Source: Omphiscola glabra (taxonomy: Eukaryota > Mollusca > Gastropoda > Lymnaeidae). From it: 64,000 bases of DNA. Below are positions 47,601 through 58,677 of this stretch, one piece after another. The stretch spans positions 27,977,315-28,041,314 of the forward strand of contig OZ024794.1 of assembly GCA_964017045.1 (NCBI GenBank), read 5' to 3'. Position 1 is the first letter of the stretch. Every line of letters begins with the position of its first letter. Below the pieces are notes generated by a model. It had not been told where the DNA came from. It saw nothing but the letters and a program-made list of their open reading frames with translations, and made no database searches. The position numbers and the translations under genes are program-made.

Positions 47601-49793
47601 AATATCGGTAAAATGTAAAGGCCCATTTCATTGGTTTCATCGTGTTTCTTTATCAATATTTGTTTAGAATATAATGTATTGTTAAACCATTTTTAACCAG
47701 GTAACTATCCACTAGCCGGGACCATCCTCTGTTGCCTTAACAAGACAGACGCAGAGGACTCAGTGTAGGTTGATTTATAACTAATACACTAATCTTTATT
47801 ATTTAATTACTAGCTGAACTGTTCATTCTACGCCCGGATCGAGGATATTTTTATTGGCATTCTGCAAATTGCAGTTTGATGCCTTCTAAAACGCGGTTTC
47901 CATTTTGAAATTTTGTCATCCCATGTTCAATAGTATTCAGGTATTTCCATAAATTATCTCGAGAATTAGGGTCTTCCTGAGGAACTGGTTGAAGTCTCCA
48001 TCACGAATGACAAAATGATATGAATAGCATTGCAGCTGGGACACATTTCATTGTCCAACAGCTTTCTTTGGATCTGTGGTCTAACCCATAAGGAAAAGCA
48101 AAGGGTAACACATTGGGTCACGGATATATTCTGTAAAATTCCGCCTTTCTGATAAATAGTACTATCATGAACTCCTGATGTTGCACCATCTGCACTATAC
48201 AAAAAACCGACGGCGATTTCTCCTTTGATAGTGGAGGCATTTGTTCTCCTGGGGTGCACATTATTTACTCCTTACTCTAGAATTTCATGTAAGGCTATAT
48301 TCAACTGGCTTTTGATTTTCCCGATATTTCTTTATTATGTCGTCTTGTTCCAAATTTAAGCGTCTCTTACCCGAAGGAAGTCACCAATACAAACTAAATA
48401 AAACAGCTACACAATTAATCTCTACACCATATAAGCTCACTTAAAAATATCTACACAGATTGATCTATACCTACGACGTTGTATTTTTGACATCAGCGAT
48501 GAAAATATCTGAAAATAACTACGTTATACTTAAATAGCATTGGATTTTGAAGACTAACACACATTGCTAGATTTATGCTGCTTAGGGTGGTGCTTTTTTA
48601 AGGAAGGGGGGGGTGCACATTCACGAGTACAAAAAATCTGAAAATGTCGGAGGAGGGGGAATGAACAAAATAATAAAAAATTATATTTTTAAAAGCCTTT
48701 TTTCGGTGGTTGGGGAGTGGAGCTGAGAATTTTTCAAGAATGTGTTATCATCAGCAAGTTTCAGCTCGATAACTGAACGGGAAATAGGCCAGTTGGCCTT
48801 TCGAAGATTTTGCCCCCCCCCCCCCCCAGCCAGTCAGTCAGTCAGTTAGCCAGCCAGCCAGCCATGAAGAAAAGCGAAGTTAACATAAAGGACTTAAAAA
48901 CAACATTACTCAACGCAAGTAAAGCCTTGACAAGATCCAGAGCTTGAGTTTCAGTAGTTGGTTTGTTTCGGTCAATTATAATAAAATATATTAATTATCA
49001 TTTCATTTTTCGAATACTAACTATAAAATTAATATAAAATGTTTTGTTCTTTAACTAGTAAAAATTAAAGAATAATCAGCATTTATTATTTTCTTTCCAT
49101 CAAAAGTGTGGCAGTTATGTCCCCACTGAATGTCAACCTGTTTTCTTAACTATGAAATACAGGAAAAGAGTCTTAAATATTGCTTTGTTATATCAGACGA
49201 GATTTTTTTCTTGAACATGGCCTCACTAAACTTTCCTTTCCCACAAGATGTCAGCTTTTTTCTTAGCTCGATTTCAGGTTGTACACACAAAAACAATGCT
49301 TGAAAATGTTTTGATATTTTCAGGACATCAAGGGATGACTTAGTGGTTTTACCTCATCGCTCTCGGACATACACGAACGGTAAGCATGGATCTTCCCCAA
49401 CCCCGATCCCCCAAACTTCTTTAACATACAGTCTTTAAACTATAACACTCTAAGCCAGCGGTTCTCAACCTGTGGGTCGCGACCCCTTTAGGGGTCGAAT
49501 GACCATTTCAAAGGGGTCGCCTAAGACCATCGGAAAACACATATACTCTACAGTTATGAATTAGCAACGAAAATAATTTTGTGGTTGGGGGTCGCCACAA
49601 CATGATGAACTGTATTAAAGGGTCGCTGCATCATAAAGGTTGAGAACCACTGCTCTAAGCCAATTAAAATTTGAAAAAAATATTTAAAATTACAAAAAAG
49701 AATATTTATATATCTTCAACAGGAGACGTTGTCAATATGGATACTTGCTTCTCCGAGATAGCAGCTACTGCTAACGGCACGAACACCCAGTAG
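44694..49793 (+). CDS. Single-pass membrane protein of unknown function, seven exons, 243 residues
   Basis: Exons 44694-44701, 45134-45234, 45951-46268, 47396-47509, 47701-47764, 49324-49379 and 49723-49793 (TAG 49791-49793). Every junction is AG/GT and all phases agree, giving 732 nt. Layout: short basic N-terminus and signal peptide (MMLTSAILLSILSVTVEA, residues ~10-27); an ectodomain of ~120 residues with six Cys (AICPG, PCQVTEPC, CSYCGY, YLCHD) and one N-glycosylation site (NFS); a transmembrane helix (ALSFILGSFLLGVFAVLV) followed by KRCC; and a ~65-residue tail with CC and NYPL motifs. I do not recognise the family; the size suggests a truncated Ig-like or lineage-specific receptor. The start uses an ATG split by the first intron two bases after codon 2; the Met at codon 10 is an alternative. 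Confidence 0.85.
45578..45746 (+). mobile_element. SPIN-like hAT MITE, copy 2
   Basis: 169 bp, from AAGCGATTCTCAACC (first C mutated) to TTGAGAACCACTG, with target duplication CCCTAGAT/CCCTGGAT (one mismatch; 45570-45577 and 45747-45754). More diverged than copies 1, 3 and 4. In intron 2 of the membrane-protein gene. Confidence 0.88.
46550..46805. repeat. Degenerate tandem repeat (GATCTACGCACC-type)
   Basis: Irregularly spaced copies of CCGATCTACGCACC and CAGA-rich spacers, unit about 60 bp, within intron 3 of the membrane-protein gene. Confidence 0.6.
49456..49652 (+). mobile_element. SPIN-like hAT MITE, copy 3
   Basis: 197 bp with CAGCGGTTCTCAACC and GGTTGAGAACCACTG ends and a perfect 8-bp duplication CTCTAAGC (49448-49455 and 49653-49660). 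The copy closest to the SPIN consensus; in the last intron of the membrane-protein gene. Confidence 0.93.
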
Positions 49794-49804
49794 CAGTGCA
49801 AGCA

Positions 49805-50092
49805 GGTGGCGCCTACTGAGACCAAAGACGGGCTGCACATACTGAGACCAACGACGTGTGGCGCCTACTGAGACCAACGACGTGTGGCGCCTACAGAGAC
49901 CAACGACGTGTGAAGCCTACTGAGACAAACGACGTGTGGCGCCTACTGAGACCAACGACGTGTGGCGCCTACTGAGACCAACGACGTGTGGCGCCTACTG
50001 AGACCAACGACGTGTGGCACCTACTGAGACCAACGACGTGTGGCGCCTACTGAGACCAACGACGTGTGGCGCCTACTGAGACCAACGACGTA
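49805..50092 (+). repeat. 26-bp minisatellite just after the stop codon
   Basis: About 11 copies of a 26-bp unit (GGCGCCTACTGAGACCAACG then ACGTGT), beginning about 10 bases after the TAG of the membrane-protein gene, so very likely within its 3' UTR. Confidence 0.93.
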
Positions 50093-50274
50093 ACAACAAA
50101 ATGGCGAATTAGAGTGTCAACATAAGACAGCATTGCCGTTTATTGACCCACTTATTTTTTTGTTTTATGTGACTGATAGGTTTTATTTTATTGTAATTCA
50201 TAAAAAATCTTGCAAATTGGCAACAAATATAGATTATTGACTTAAATATTACTTGATATAATTTAAATGGAACT

Positions 50275-50505
50275 CTTGTCATCTTACCCTGGTCAAACTA
50301 TCCTTGTCAATTTATCCTTGTCAACCTATCCTATTCAACGTATGTTTTTAGAGTATCCTTGTCCACCTATCCTTATCAACGTATATTTGTCAACCTATCC
50401 CTGTCAACTTATCTTTGTCAACCTATCCTTATCAACGTATGTTGTAAACCCATCCTTGCCAACCTATCCTTCGTATGTTTGTCAACCTACCCTTGTCATT
50501 CCAAC
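50275..50505. repeat. Degenerate 14-bp repeat (CCTATCCTTGTCAA)
   Basis: About 15 irregular copies of a TATCCTTGTCAACC-like unit; the ORF at 50267-50608 is a by-product. Confidence 0.75.
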
Positions 50506-52689
50506 CATTCATATTATGGTTATTCTTTATGATATTAAATGTTTAAATCTTTTATTTCCTATCAATTTGAATCATATCTTATTAAGATCGATATTTCCGT
50601 ATTGGTAGTAAATTAAAGAAGAACTTTTAGGAACTTTTCAAAATTTAAATTGTTACTTTTTAATTGATACAAAGCAGTGTTTCTTTCAGGCATACCTCCG
50701 GGGGGGCACTGCCCCCCCCCGGAGCAAGTCAAGTGCCCCCCGGGGGAAAATGTGTAAGAAAAAATAATTTTAAAAAAAAAAAAACTACTCTAAATTTAAT
50801 TTTTATAAAATTTTTAAAAGTTATTGAAATGTGTGCCTTTAATCGATTACAATTATTGGAACAAATAAAATATCGCTTTTTTCGATATATATTGATGATC
50901 CATAGCGTTCAGGTTAATCTTGTTACAGGCTCGCAGATATCGATTATAAATATGGTATTGTTTTGAAAATTGGCCGCTCCTGATCATAAGCTAAATCTTA
51001 CTTTTTCTGATTCGCAGATATCGGTATCTTTTATTTAATTACATTTTGCAGCTGCAAAAGTTGAAAGACTTTTTAATAACCCTGTATTAAACTACCTTTT
51101 CATCGATATAAATGTCTGTAAATTAAATATACCGGTAGTTCTTGCTAAGAAATAAACATGTGCAATCTGTTTTCAAATGATATTGAAAAATAGTATCATG
51201 CTTTAAAAAATCATTTTTAGCAAACATTTTAATCCATAGATGTATGCTGACATAGATAAAATAGAAATTTAAAAATAATAATTATTTTAAAACAAAAAAT
51301 TAGGAATTTAGCGGTTACATACAAATAGTGGACATTTCATCATAATTATTAAATCGAGTGTTTCTAATTTTTTAACACAGTTTCGGGAACAGAGTAAAAT
51401 GATTTTAAAAAATAGTCTTTATTTATTAAATCCCCAATGACTTTTCTGTGTTAATATAATAATAATAAACAATCTTCCCCAGCTGTTTGAACTATTAAAA
51501 AAAAATTATTTTAAGATGATAATCCAGTAGAAAGAATATAATATATATTTAAACAACGAATAAAAAAAATCGAGTATTTCGATTATCTTGTAAATGCCAT
51601 TTTTGGTAGTAGTTAAAAAAAAAATATATGGAATTGGTAAAAAAAATTGTTTTCAAGTATAACATCGAAGAGGCAAGTTGTAATGATCTGAAGCAAATTA
51701 TAGTATTCTAAATTTCTTAATTAACATTTCAATCAACTGAATATTGAGAATTTAAACATTAATTTTATACGGAAAAAAATCACACATTAATAAATATATG
51801 AGTCTTTTGTAAACAATTCTTGACTTCTGAACAATTATGTCAGTTACATATGATTTATAAATAAATACCAATTTTGAAAACCCATAAAGATATAGTCTTT
51901 AGCCCTTTGTACAGAAAATATTTTTTTCTTTTTGACTTTGGTGAAACTTGAAAATATTTTGAAATAAATGTATGTTTTTGGTTTTTCTTTTTCGTTCAAA
52001 ATGTAAAACTATTTTAGCATTTCTTTTTTTGTGATTGATACCTTTGTTTGGAAGGAATTATTTTTTCTTAATTTTAAAAATATTTTGTAGTAAATTCATT
52101 ATTTTTATGTAGTTGATCCCAAAAATATTTTAAAATAATAACTTAAAAAATACATTACTTTTCAATTTTAAAAAAAATGTTTGCATACAACACTTAGTCA
52201 AGCAGAGACGTCGCTTGACTTTTTATGGCACCCGTGCTACTTTTCGGTTTTTTCCTTCCCTACCTAGCAGTAAAAGTTGATAATTTAATGTAATTACAGC
52301 CCAACTTTAAGCCCCTAAAATATACGAGGCCCCATACAGCTATGTGAGATGCAGACCTCACACGATGGTTCTTAGGTCAAAATACACTTAAAATCTTAAC
52401 TAGCATCTCTCCCGTTGCTCTACAGTTAAGTGTTTAATAATGCGAAACTAAATTTAACAACGGTATGTAAAAAAAAATGCATTCTTGCATTTTGAATTTA
52501 TCAAAACATTTCCGGGGCCTATAAAGTTTTAAGGGGCGAGTCTAAGCTAAGGAGTATCTCTCGATAAAAAACATACCCTAAGGGCTCCCAATTGGACTGA
52601 ATTTATTTAATATTGTGCTGGTGGAAGAGTTAGTAATGTTTGGTTATTATCGTTATTTCTAGCGCTTCCCACCAAAATATCTGAAATGT

Positions 52690-53840
52690 TTACATCAGTG
52701 GCGCTTCATCCCATTTAGGGCCCTGGCCTGCTCCACCCCATTCTTCCATTGGGATCGATCCATCGCTTTACAACTCCATGTGCGAACCCCAACCTTTGTA
52801 AGCCCTTCTCTACATCGTCAATCCATCTCAGTCTTGGTCGACCGGTGAGCCGTCTGCCCTAGGTTTATGCCTGTAGATCGTTTTTGTTGCTCCAGAATCC
52901 GGCATCCTTTCAATGTGTCCTGCCTAGGGCAGTCTGCCTTTTTTTTATATTGTTGTGACTATGGATGGGTATTTGTACAATTGATATAGCTCTTAGTTTG
53001 TACGGATTCCCAAAACAAAATTGTCTATCATCGGGTCATATATTTAGCAGGTTCTCTGCTTTTCTGGTAGGAACCAAGTCTCACTACTCGTCTTGTGATA
53101 GTGGTGTACTGCCTTCTTTGTTCCCTAAGAGAGATTTTTGCTTTGAAGTAGCTTTTGTAAATTGAAATAAGAACGGTTGCATGCTGTTATTCTTTCTTGC
53201 ACCTCCGATTGTATTTCCTCTTGCTTATTTATAGTCACCCCTAGATATTTGAAAGTAGCTACCCTCTCAAAGGCGTAGATGTTCATATTGATGTAGTCAT
53301 CAGTGCGTATTTCCTGTCATTGTCATAAGTATTGCCTTCGCTTTATTTACATCAAGACCAGTTTTGACCGTCACATTTTCAAGTTCCCTGAAAGTTTTAA
53401 TTATATCATCAATGCTGTTTCTACCAAGTAGCGCTATATCGTCTGTGTAGGCCAGGTATTGCAGTGACTGGCTTTATAAAGTTCCTTATGGTTGTTCTGT
53501 ACCACCTCTCAGATGCTCACACGTATGTTTCTAATGCTTTTTTCTAAAGTGATGTTGAAAATGATACACGGATTTCCTTGTCTGAGGCCCAGATTGATTG
53601 GGAACTCCCTCAAGTACTCCCTCTGTACTTTGATTCTACTTTTGTAGTTATCCATCGTCATATGTATGAGTCGGGTAAGTTTGTTAAGGACTCCAAGTTC
53701 CAGCACAGCATTGTTCATGTATTTCCTGTCTATGATATCATAACCTGATTTGTAGTCCAGATATAGTTGGTGTATGTTGATGTATTCTTAGCATTTTTCT
53801 ACGAGACATCTAACATTAAATATATGAACGTTTGAAATGC
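52690..53840 (-). pseudogene. Decayed LINE reverse transcriptase, 3' half
   Basis: Minus-strand fragments in changing frames spell the end of an APE-type LINE ORF2: a palm beginning near YKSGYDIIDRKYMN, GLRQGNP, then LAYTDDIALLGRN, LDVNKAKAI, FERVATFKYLGVT, and a C-terminal tail ending near 52697 (WSCKAMDRSQW). Several stops and frameshifts. Confidence 0.82.
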
Positions 53841-53901
53841 CCCTTCACACATTGTCTTAAAGATACATTGAATACAGTGCATGATACCCTCACTAGGTAA
53901 C

Positions 53902-54031
53902 TCTTGTTACCAGTGAAATATCCGCATCAACACCAGGCACAGAAACATTGCAAATCCCATTTACATTCATAGGAGCCATAATGATCAATAAATTGATCGT
54001 GGGCCCTTAATAGACAGAAAAAGAAGAAGAA
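53902..54031 (+). mobile_element. LINE 3' tail (same family as 23808-25460)
   Basis: CCAGTGAAATATCC, GGAGCCATAATGATCAATAA, TTGATCGTGGGC and a GAAGAAGAA end. Nested in the 4-kb hAT element. Confidence 0.75.
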
Positions 54032-54245
54032 ATTTAGTTTGTGTCTGCACTGGTCGCCATAATGCCTCCCCCGACGCTTGAAAAATTATTTCCCCCGATC
54101 AAATGATGTCTTATAAAACATTCGAATCATGTATACTCCAAAATGAACCTTTTGATTGTTAAACAATCACACATTTTCTGCTGCCCTACTTCCCGATAAA
54201 AATTACTTGCCATGACAGCCAAATTTGGTGCTGATATATAATGCC

Positions 54246-54604
54246 CAGCGGCGTGCCTAGTGTTAGCGCCACCCTAGGTGGGTTAACTTTAACTTTTTTG
54301 CTACGCTACCTTTCTCGATAGAAACTCTGAAGATGTCCGTAAAATCCCGCCGCTCTAACTAAAGAAAAAATGACAACTGGGAAGACCAAATGTTCGCCCC
54401 CCACACTGCTACGTCACTGACGTGCGTCTTTAATGACAGGGGACAAGATTCATTTTTACACCCCCCCCCCTTTCCCTCCCCCCCCCCCCCGCTAAACTCT
54501 GAAACCTATTATTTTCATCCATTAACACTATGCCCATTAGATGCCCCGCTAATCTGGCCCCCGGGGACATATGTCCCATCTGCCACCCCTTAGCTACGCC
54601 TCTG
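54246..54604. mobile_element. Possible hAT-like MITE nested in the 4-kb element
   Basis: Starts CAGCGGCGTGCCTAG and ends TTAGCTACGCCTCTG, inverted versions of the CAGTGGCGTAGC-type terminus. No flanking duplication found; boundaries are approximate. Confidence 0.5.
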
Positions 54605-54899
54605 GCCACTGAAAAACTGGCACTGCCCCCCCGAACGTCAAAAGTGCCCCCTCGGGGGAAAATTTCTGAAAGAAACACTGATACAAAGCCTTTGAAAAAT
54701 TGTTATAAACCAAGAATTTAACATTTTACAGGTGTTTAATCTTTTTTAATTAAGTGAAATCGACAACAGTTAAAAAATTAAATTGGTTAACTGAGTTTAG
54801 ACAATTCCTTGGAAAGATTTTATCAGTTCAGGAAGACAGCCTTGTAAATATTTCATTCTAATTTTTTAACATTTCATATTAAATTCTACCAACTTTACA

Positions 54900-56160
54900 C
54901 TTTTTTTTTTTACATTTAACGTAACTACCATGCTTTTTATTTAGTTAGTGGGCGTACATAGATCATTTACTTACCATAATAATGTAGTAATTTTATTTTG
55001 AAAGTAAAAGAACGTTAACCATTTACTGCCTTAAAATTTTATAAACAAGCTAACTCCCTTTCTTAGCGTAATTAGAAAAAAGTATTGGTACGACACACCA
55101 AAAGCCAGAGTAGCCTTATAAATATCTTGAAATTAAACTATGAATCTTTTAAAAGCAAATTTTAATAAATAATTCAGGAGAAAATTGTCTGCAATCCAGA
55201 CAGAGTATGATTATTTGCTTTGAGCAGAGCGTTTCCAAAACAGAAGAGCGGGGAGAACGTAGAGCAATTCCAACAAATTATGAGAGCAGATTTCAATGAC
55301 AAATTATGGGCATCCATTAAGTAGTGATGAACGCCACTGTGTTTTTTTAAGTTGTTTTTTTTAAATGCCTATACATTGTACTAGACACTCAATCTTCCAA
55401 CATAAGTCTGTGACTATGCACTAGACGCACAATTATGGAATATAAGCTGCGTATATGCACTAGACGCACAATTGTGGAATGTAAGTCTTGTAACGACTAT
55501 CCACCAGACACCCGCGCGTGGGATCAATTTCAATGTTAGCATTTATGTTAATGAGTGCACCAATTACTTTTACATTCCAATCACAACGCCAAATAAAACC
55601 AGTTTTACCTGTCACAAACGCCTTACTTACTTCATCATAACAGAACTGTTTGTAGAATATATTAAATGGGTCACACCAATCGTTATACAATCTATCAGAT
55701 GGCAAGTTACGAACATCTATAACTAAGTTAAATATTTTCATTTTTATTTGTATAGTTCATTAATTTAAAGAATTTTTTTAATGGAGAGTCTCTGTTTCTT
55801 AGATGATCTGTCTTTACAAAACTGTAGTCGATTCTTTCATGACTGAATTTAGTTAAAAATGCAAGCAACATAAAAATTGAAAATTAGTTTAAGACATCAA
55901 AAACTCAATAAAAATATAACATGATATAGCTGCATTGTATATTGTGTCTTTATTGGTGTAGGGCATATAGCAATGGGGATAAGTTGTAATTTGTTATGTT
56001 GTGTGTGTTATTTGTTAAGATTAATATTAGTTATTTCCTTTGGCGCATTCGAATATGGGAAGGACGTTCGTGAATTTAATCATCCAATTCTTCATCAGAT
56101 ACTTCAAACGCTTTCCAATGTTCTTGTTTCTCATGTAACGCATAGCTTTTAACACTTGTT
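54900..56160. other. AT-rich spacer with a short tandem repeat and one candidate exon
   Basis: A 40-bp unit (CACTAGACGCACAATTATGG core) is repeated about three times at 55379-55487. The only coding signal is the minus-strand candidate exon at 55609-55719. Confidence 0.4.
55609..55719 (-). CDS. Candidate orphan exon, C2-domain-like
   Basis: An open minus-strand stretch with acceptor ttatag and a strong donor ACAG/GTAAAA. It encodes VRNLPSDRLYNDWCDPFNIF followed by FCYDE; the NLPSD...DPF pattern resembles the first strands of a C2 domain. No neighbouring exon was found, so it could be chance or the edge of a gene. Confidence 0.25.
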
Positions 56161-56199
56161 AATAAAACCCTAGTTTACTCCGGGCATGAGGAGGAAAAT

Positions 56200-58100
56200 G
56201 CTCCACACACACACGGAGTCGCTTTCACGGCACAAGATGCATCAATAGAATGTGAAGACCATAGACAGAGAATTATAACAGCAACTTTCCGAACCATGAA
56301 AAAGAAATATTTTTAGTGTAATTCGGTGCTATGCACCCTCCATCGATGTTAGGAAAGGTGAAATAGAAGCCCTTTACAACTGACTACAAGCAATACTGGA
56401 AAAATGTAGAGGTAGAGGTCTAAACATCATAATGGAATGTCTAAAAGCTAAGGCTGCAGTGGCGTAGTGAGGGGGGGGCAAGGGGGGCATCATGCCCCGG
56501 GCGCTACTCACAAAGGGGCACCAAATGGTATATTTTACTATAATATTGTATGGTTTTCGAATAGGGGGGCGCTAGAAAGGTATTGGGGGGCGCTAAAAGG
56601 GTATTGTGCCCCGGGCGCGAGTTAAGCTCGCTACGCCACTGTAAGACTGGAAAATAAAACAGGGGATACGAAGAAATTAAGTGGCGCCGTTGTGTAGGAG
56701 AGACAAATGAAAACGGCGTGAGGCTTGTAGACTTCTGCTTGGCAAATGAGTTCGTTATTGGGGGAACCGAAGTATTAACACAAAAATCAGAAAGTCTCTC
56801 CAAGATATACAAGCAAAAAGAATAGCTGATATTGCATCTGACCACCATCTAGTTCGGGTCAGCTAAAACTGAAGAAAAACTGAGAAGAGCCAGCTGCTGG
56901 GAGTCTAAAATACAACAGAGCACTTCTGGCAAACGAGCAAAGAACGGCAAGAATTGCGTGTTACGTTAATTAAGAAAATAAATTTCAGGTACTGCACGAC
57001 CAAACAGATGATGACCAGATAGAACGTAATTGGCAAAATATAAATATGTCTGTAACATTCATGTGCAACGAATTATTAGGACCGGTGAAGCAAAAACACA
57101 AAGATTGGTTAAACGCGTTGCAAACGATAAATGGGAGGAAAGAAATGTAGTGTGCCGCACCCGGGCAGATAAAAACAAAGACACAAGAGAAATATAAAGA
57201 AGCAAATTTAAGGATAAAGAACAGCGTCAAAAATAATAAAATAGCTTACATAGATGGTCTAGTGTCAACAACAGAAGAAGCAGACAGAAAAAAAAGGTGG
57301 GGGTGTGAAATAGCTCTATGATAGAACAAGAAAGCCTTTGAGGGGGATACAAGAATCTAGAGGGACCGGTTCAAGACATTGAAGGTAGATTAACAACGGT
57401 TAGGAAAGAACAAAAAAAGATGGGTGCCTTAATTTAAGGGATTACTAAAGATACCTCCACCCATAGATACACCAGATACAAAACAAGCAAATGAAGATTT
57501 ACCAATAGAAGACAGTGTCCCAAATAAGGAAGAAATAGCCCTGGCTATCAAGCAGCTTAAAATATGGAAATCAGCAGGATCGGACAACATCACAACAGAG
57601 CAGATATAGATACAATAGTCAACATGCTTCACACTCTATTTGTAAAAGTGTTGGACTGCGATAAAGCTTTAAAATAGATTAATTTCACACGAACAATCTG
57701 TGTCAATATAACAATATATGATTAAGCTTTTATAATAATTTTACATTATACATAAGCAGACGTTTCGGCAAATGCCTTCATCTGTACAACAAGAAAACAT
57801 TTAAATAAGTGTAAATTAAATTTACATGCTATATATATATACATCCATAATTAATCAGTCTATTCGAAACGATATGGGAAATAGATAGAACTCCAAAGGA
57901 TTTTATAGAACGATACCTCGTCAAGATTCCAAAGAAAGGGGAGCTCAGCAAATATGCAAACTACAGAGGAATCACAATGCTGTCTCTACCAGGAAATGTC
58001 TTTAACAGAATTATTTTGAATAGAATGAAGGACTAGTTCGACATGCAGCTAAGAGATCAATGGGCTGCCTTCCGTAGGCACATATCATGCACAAATCAAA
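56200..58100 (+). pseudogene. Decayed LINE with endonuclease and reverse transcriptase remnants
   Basis: Fragments in mixed frames: endonuclease (RIITATFRTMKKKYF, CYAPSIDV, GLNIIM, then GVRLVDFCLANEFVIGG and IASDHHLVRV), linker, then reverse transcriptase (IALAIKQLKIWKSAGSDNI, DFIERYLVKIPKKGELSKY, ANYRGITMLSLPG). Order and strand are consistent with one APE-type LINE, interrupted by a hAT MITE at 56457-56641 and unrelated AT-rich sequence at about 57660-57855. Confidence 0.78.
56457..56641. mobile_element. hAT-like MITE nested in LINE endonuclease
   Basis: 185 bp, from CAGTGGCGTAGTGAG to CTCGCTACGCCACTG, with target duplication TAAGGCTG/TAAGACTG (56449-56456 and 56642-56649). It splits the endonuclease motif of the LINE. 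Confidence 0.85.
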
Positions 58101-58677
58101 TTGCAACATTTGTCCTCCTATAATGTATAATAAATAGTCTCTCTGTTGGGGGGGGGGGGGGGGTAGGGTAGGAAACATTGTAATACGTTGACTTGACTTC
58201 ATTAAATTTTATTTCACGTCATAATTGTTTATGAATAATAATTTATTTTTTAAATTTAGATGGTGTGCGTGGGGTGGGGCTGGGAGCTCATTTTACATAC
58301 GCATCAAAAGGGTATGTGCTAAAAAAAAAAGACGGATGCATCAATGGGGAGGGATATGAAATTAACGTCAACCAGAGACAAAACTGTTTGCAACCAAATA
58401 TTTAGAGTGAACTCCTACATGAAATTTTGACTAAACTATTGGGGGCTTATGATTATAATTGTTTCGAAATTTCTCAATGGAACAGCCATACGTGAATTGG
58501 GCCTTAAATAGCGCATAACAAAACAAAAGCTAGCTTGCTATCGTCTGCTAGACCATTTACCCCTCCCCCTTTTTCCCCCTCGTCCGGTTTCGAACGTCAG
58601 GTCCGTTTCAGTGGACGATCTATTTGGTCGACCCCTAAGATCGTTTTCCTGATCTACTATTTTTCGTTCCCTCCAGT

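Larger units (their letters stand above)
50675..54680. mobile_element. 4.0-kb hAT element with perfect ends and target duplication
   Basis: Bounded by perfect 15-bp inverted repeats CAGTGTTTCTTTCAG and CTGAAAGAAACACTG and a perfect 8-bp duplication ATACAAAG (50667-50674 and 54681-54688). GC-rich sub-terminal blocks (CACTGCCCCC, GTGCCCCC, CGGGGGAAAA) occur at both ends. The left 1.9 kb is AT-rich with no ORF over ~66 codons, so no transposase is visible. It has been invaded by LINE material (52690-53840, 53902-54031) and probably by another MITE (54246-54604). Confidence 0.85.

Noticed and set aside
47966..48259. Minus-strand 97-codon ORF in an intron of the membrane-protein gene
   Set aside because: No domain recognised; possibly a decayed element, but nothing supports a gene.
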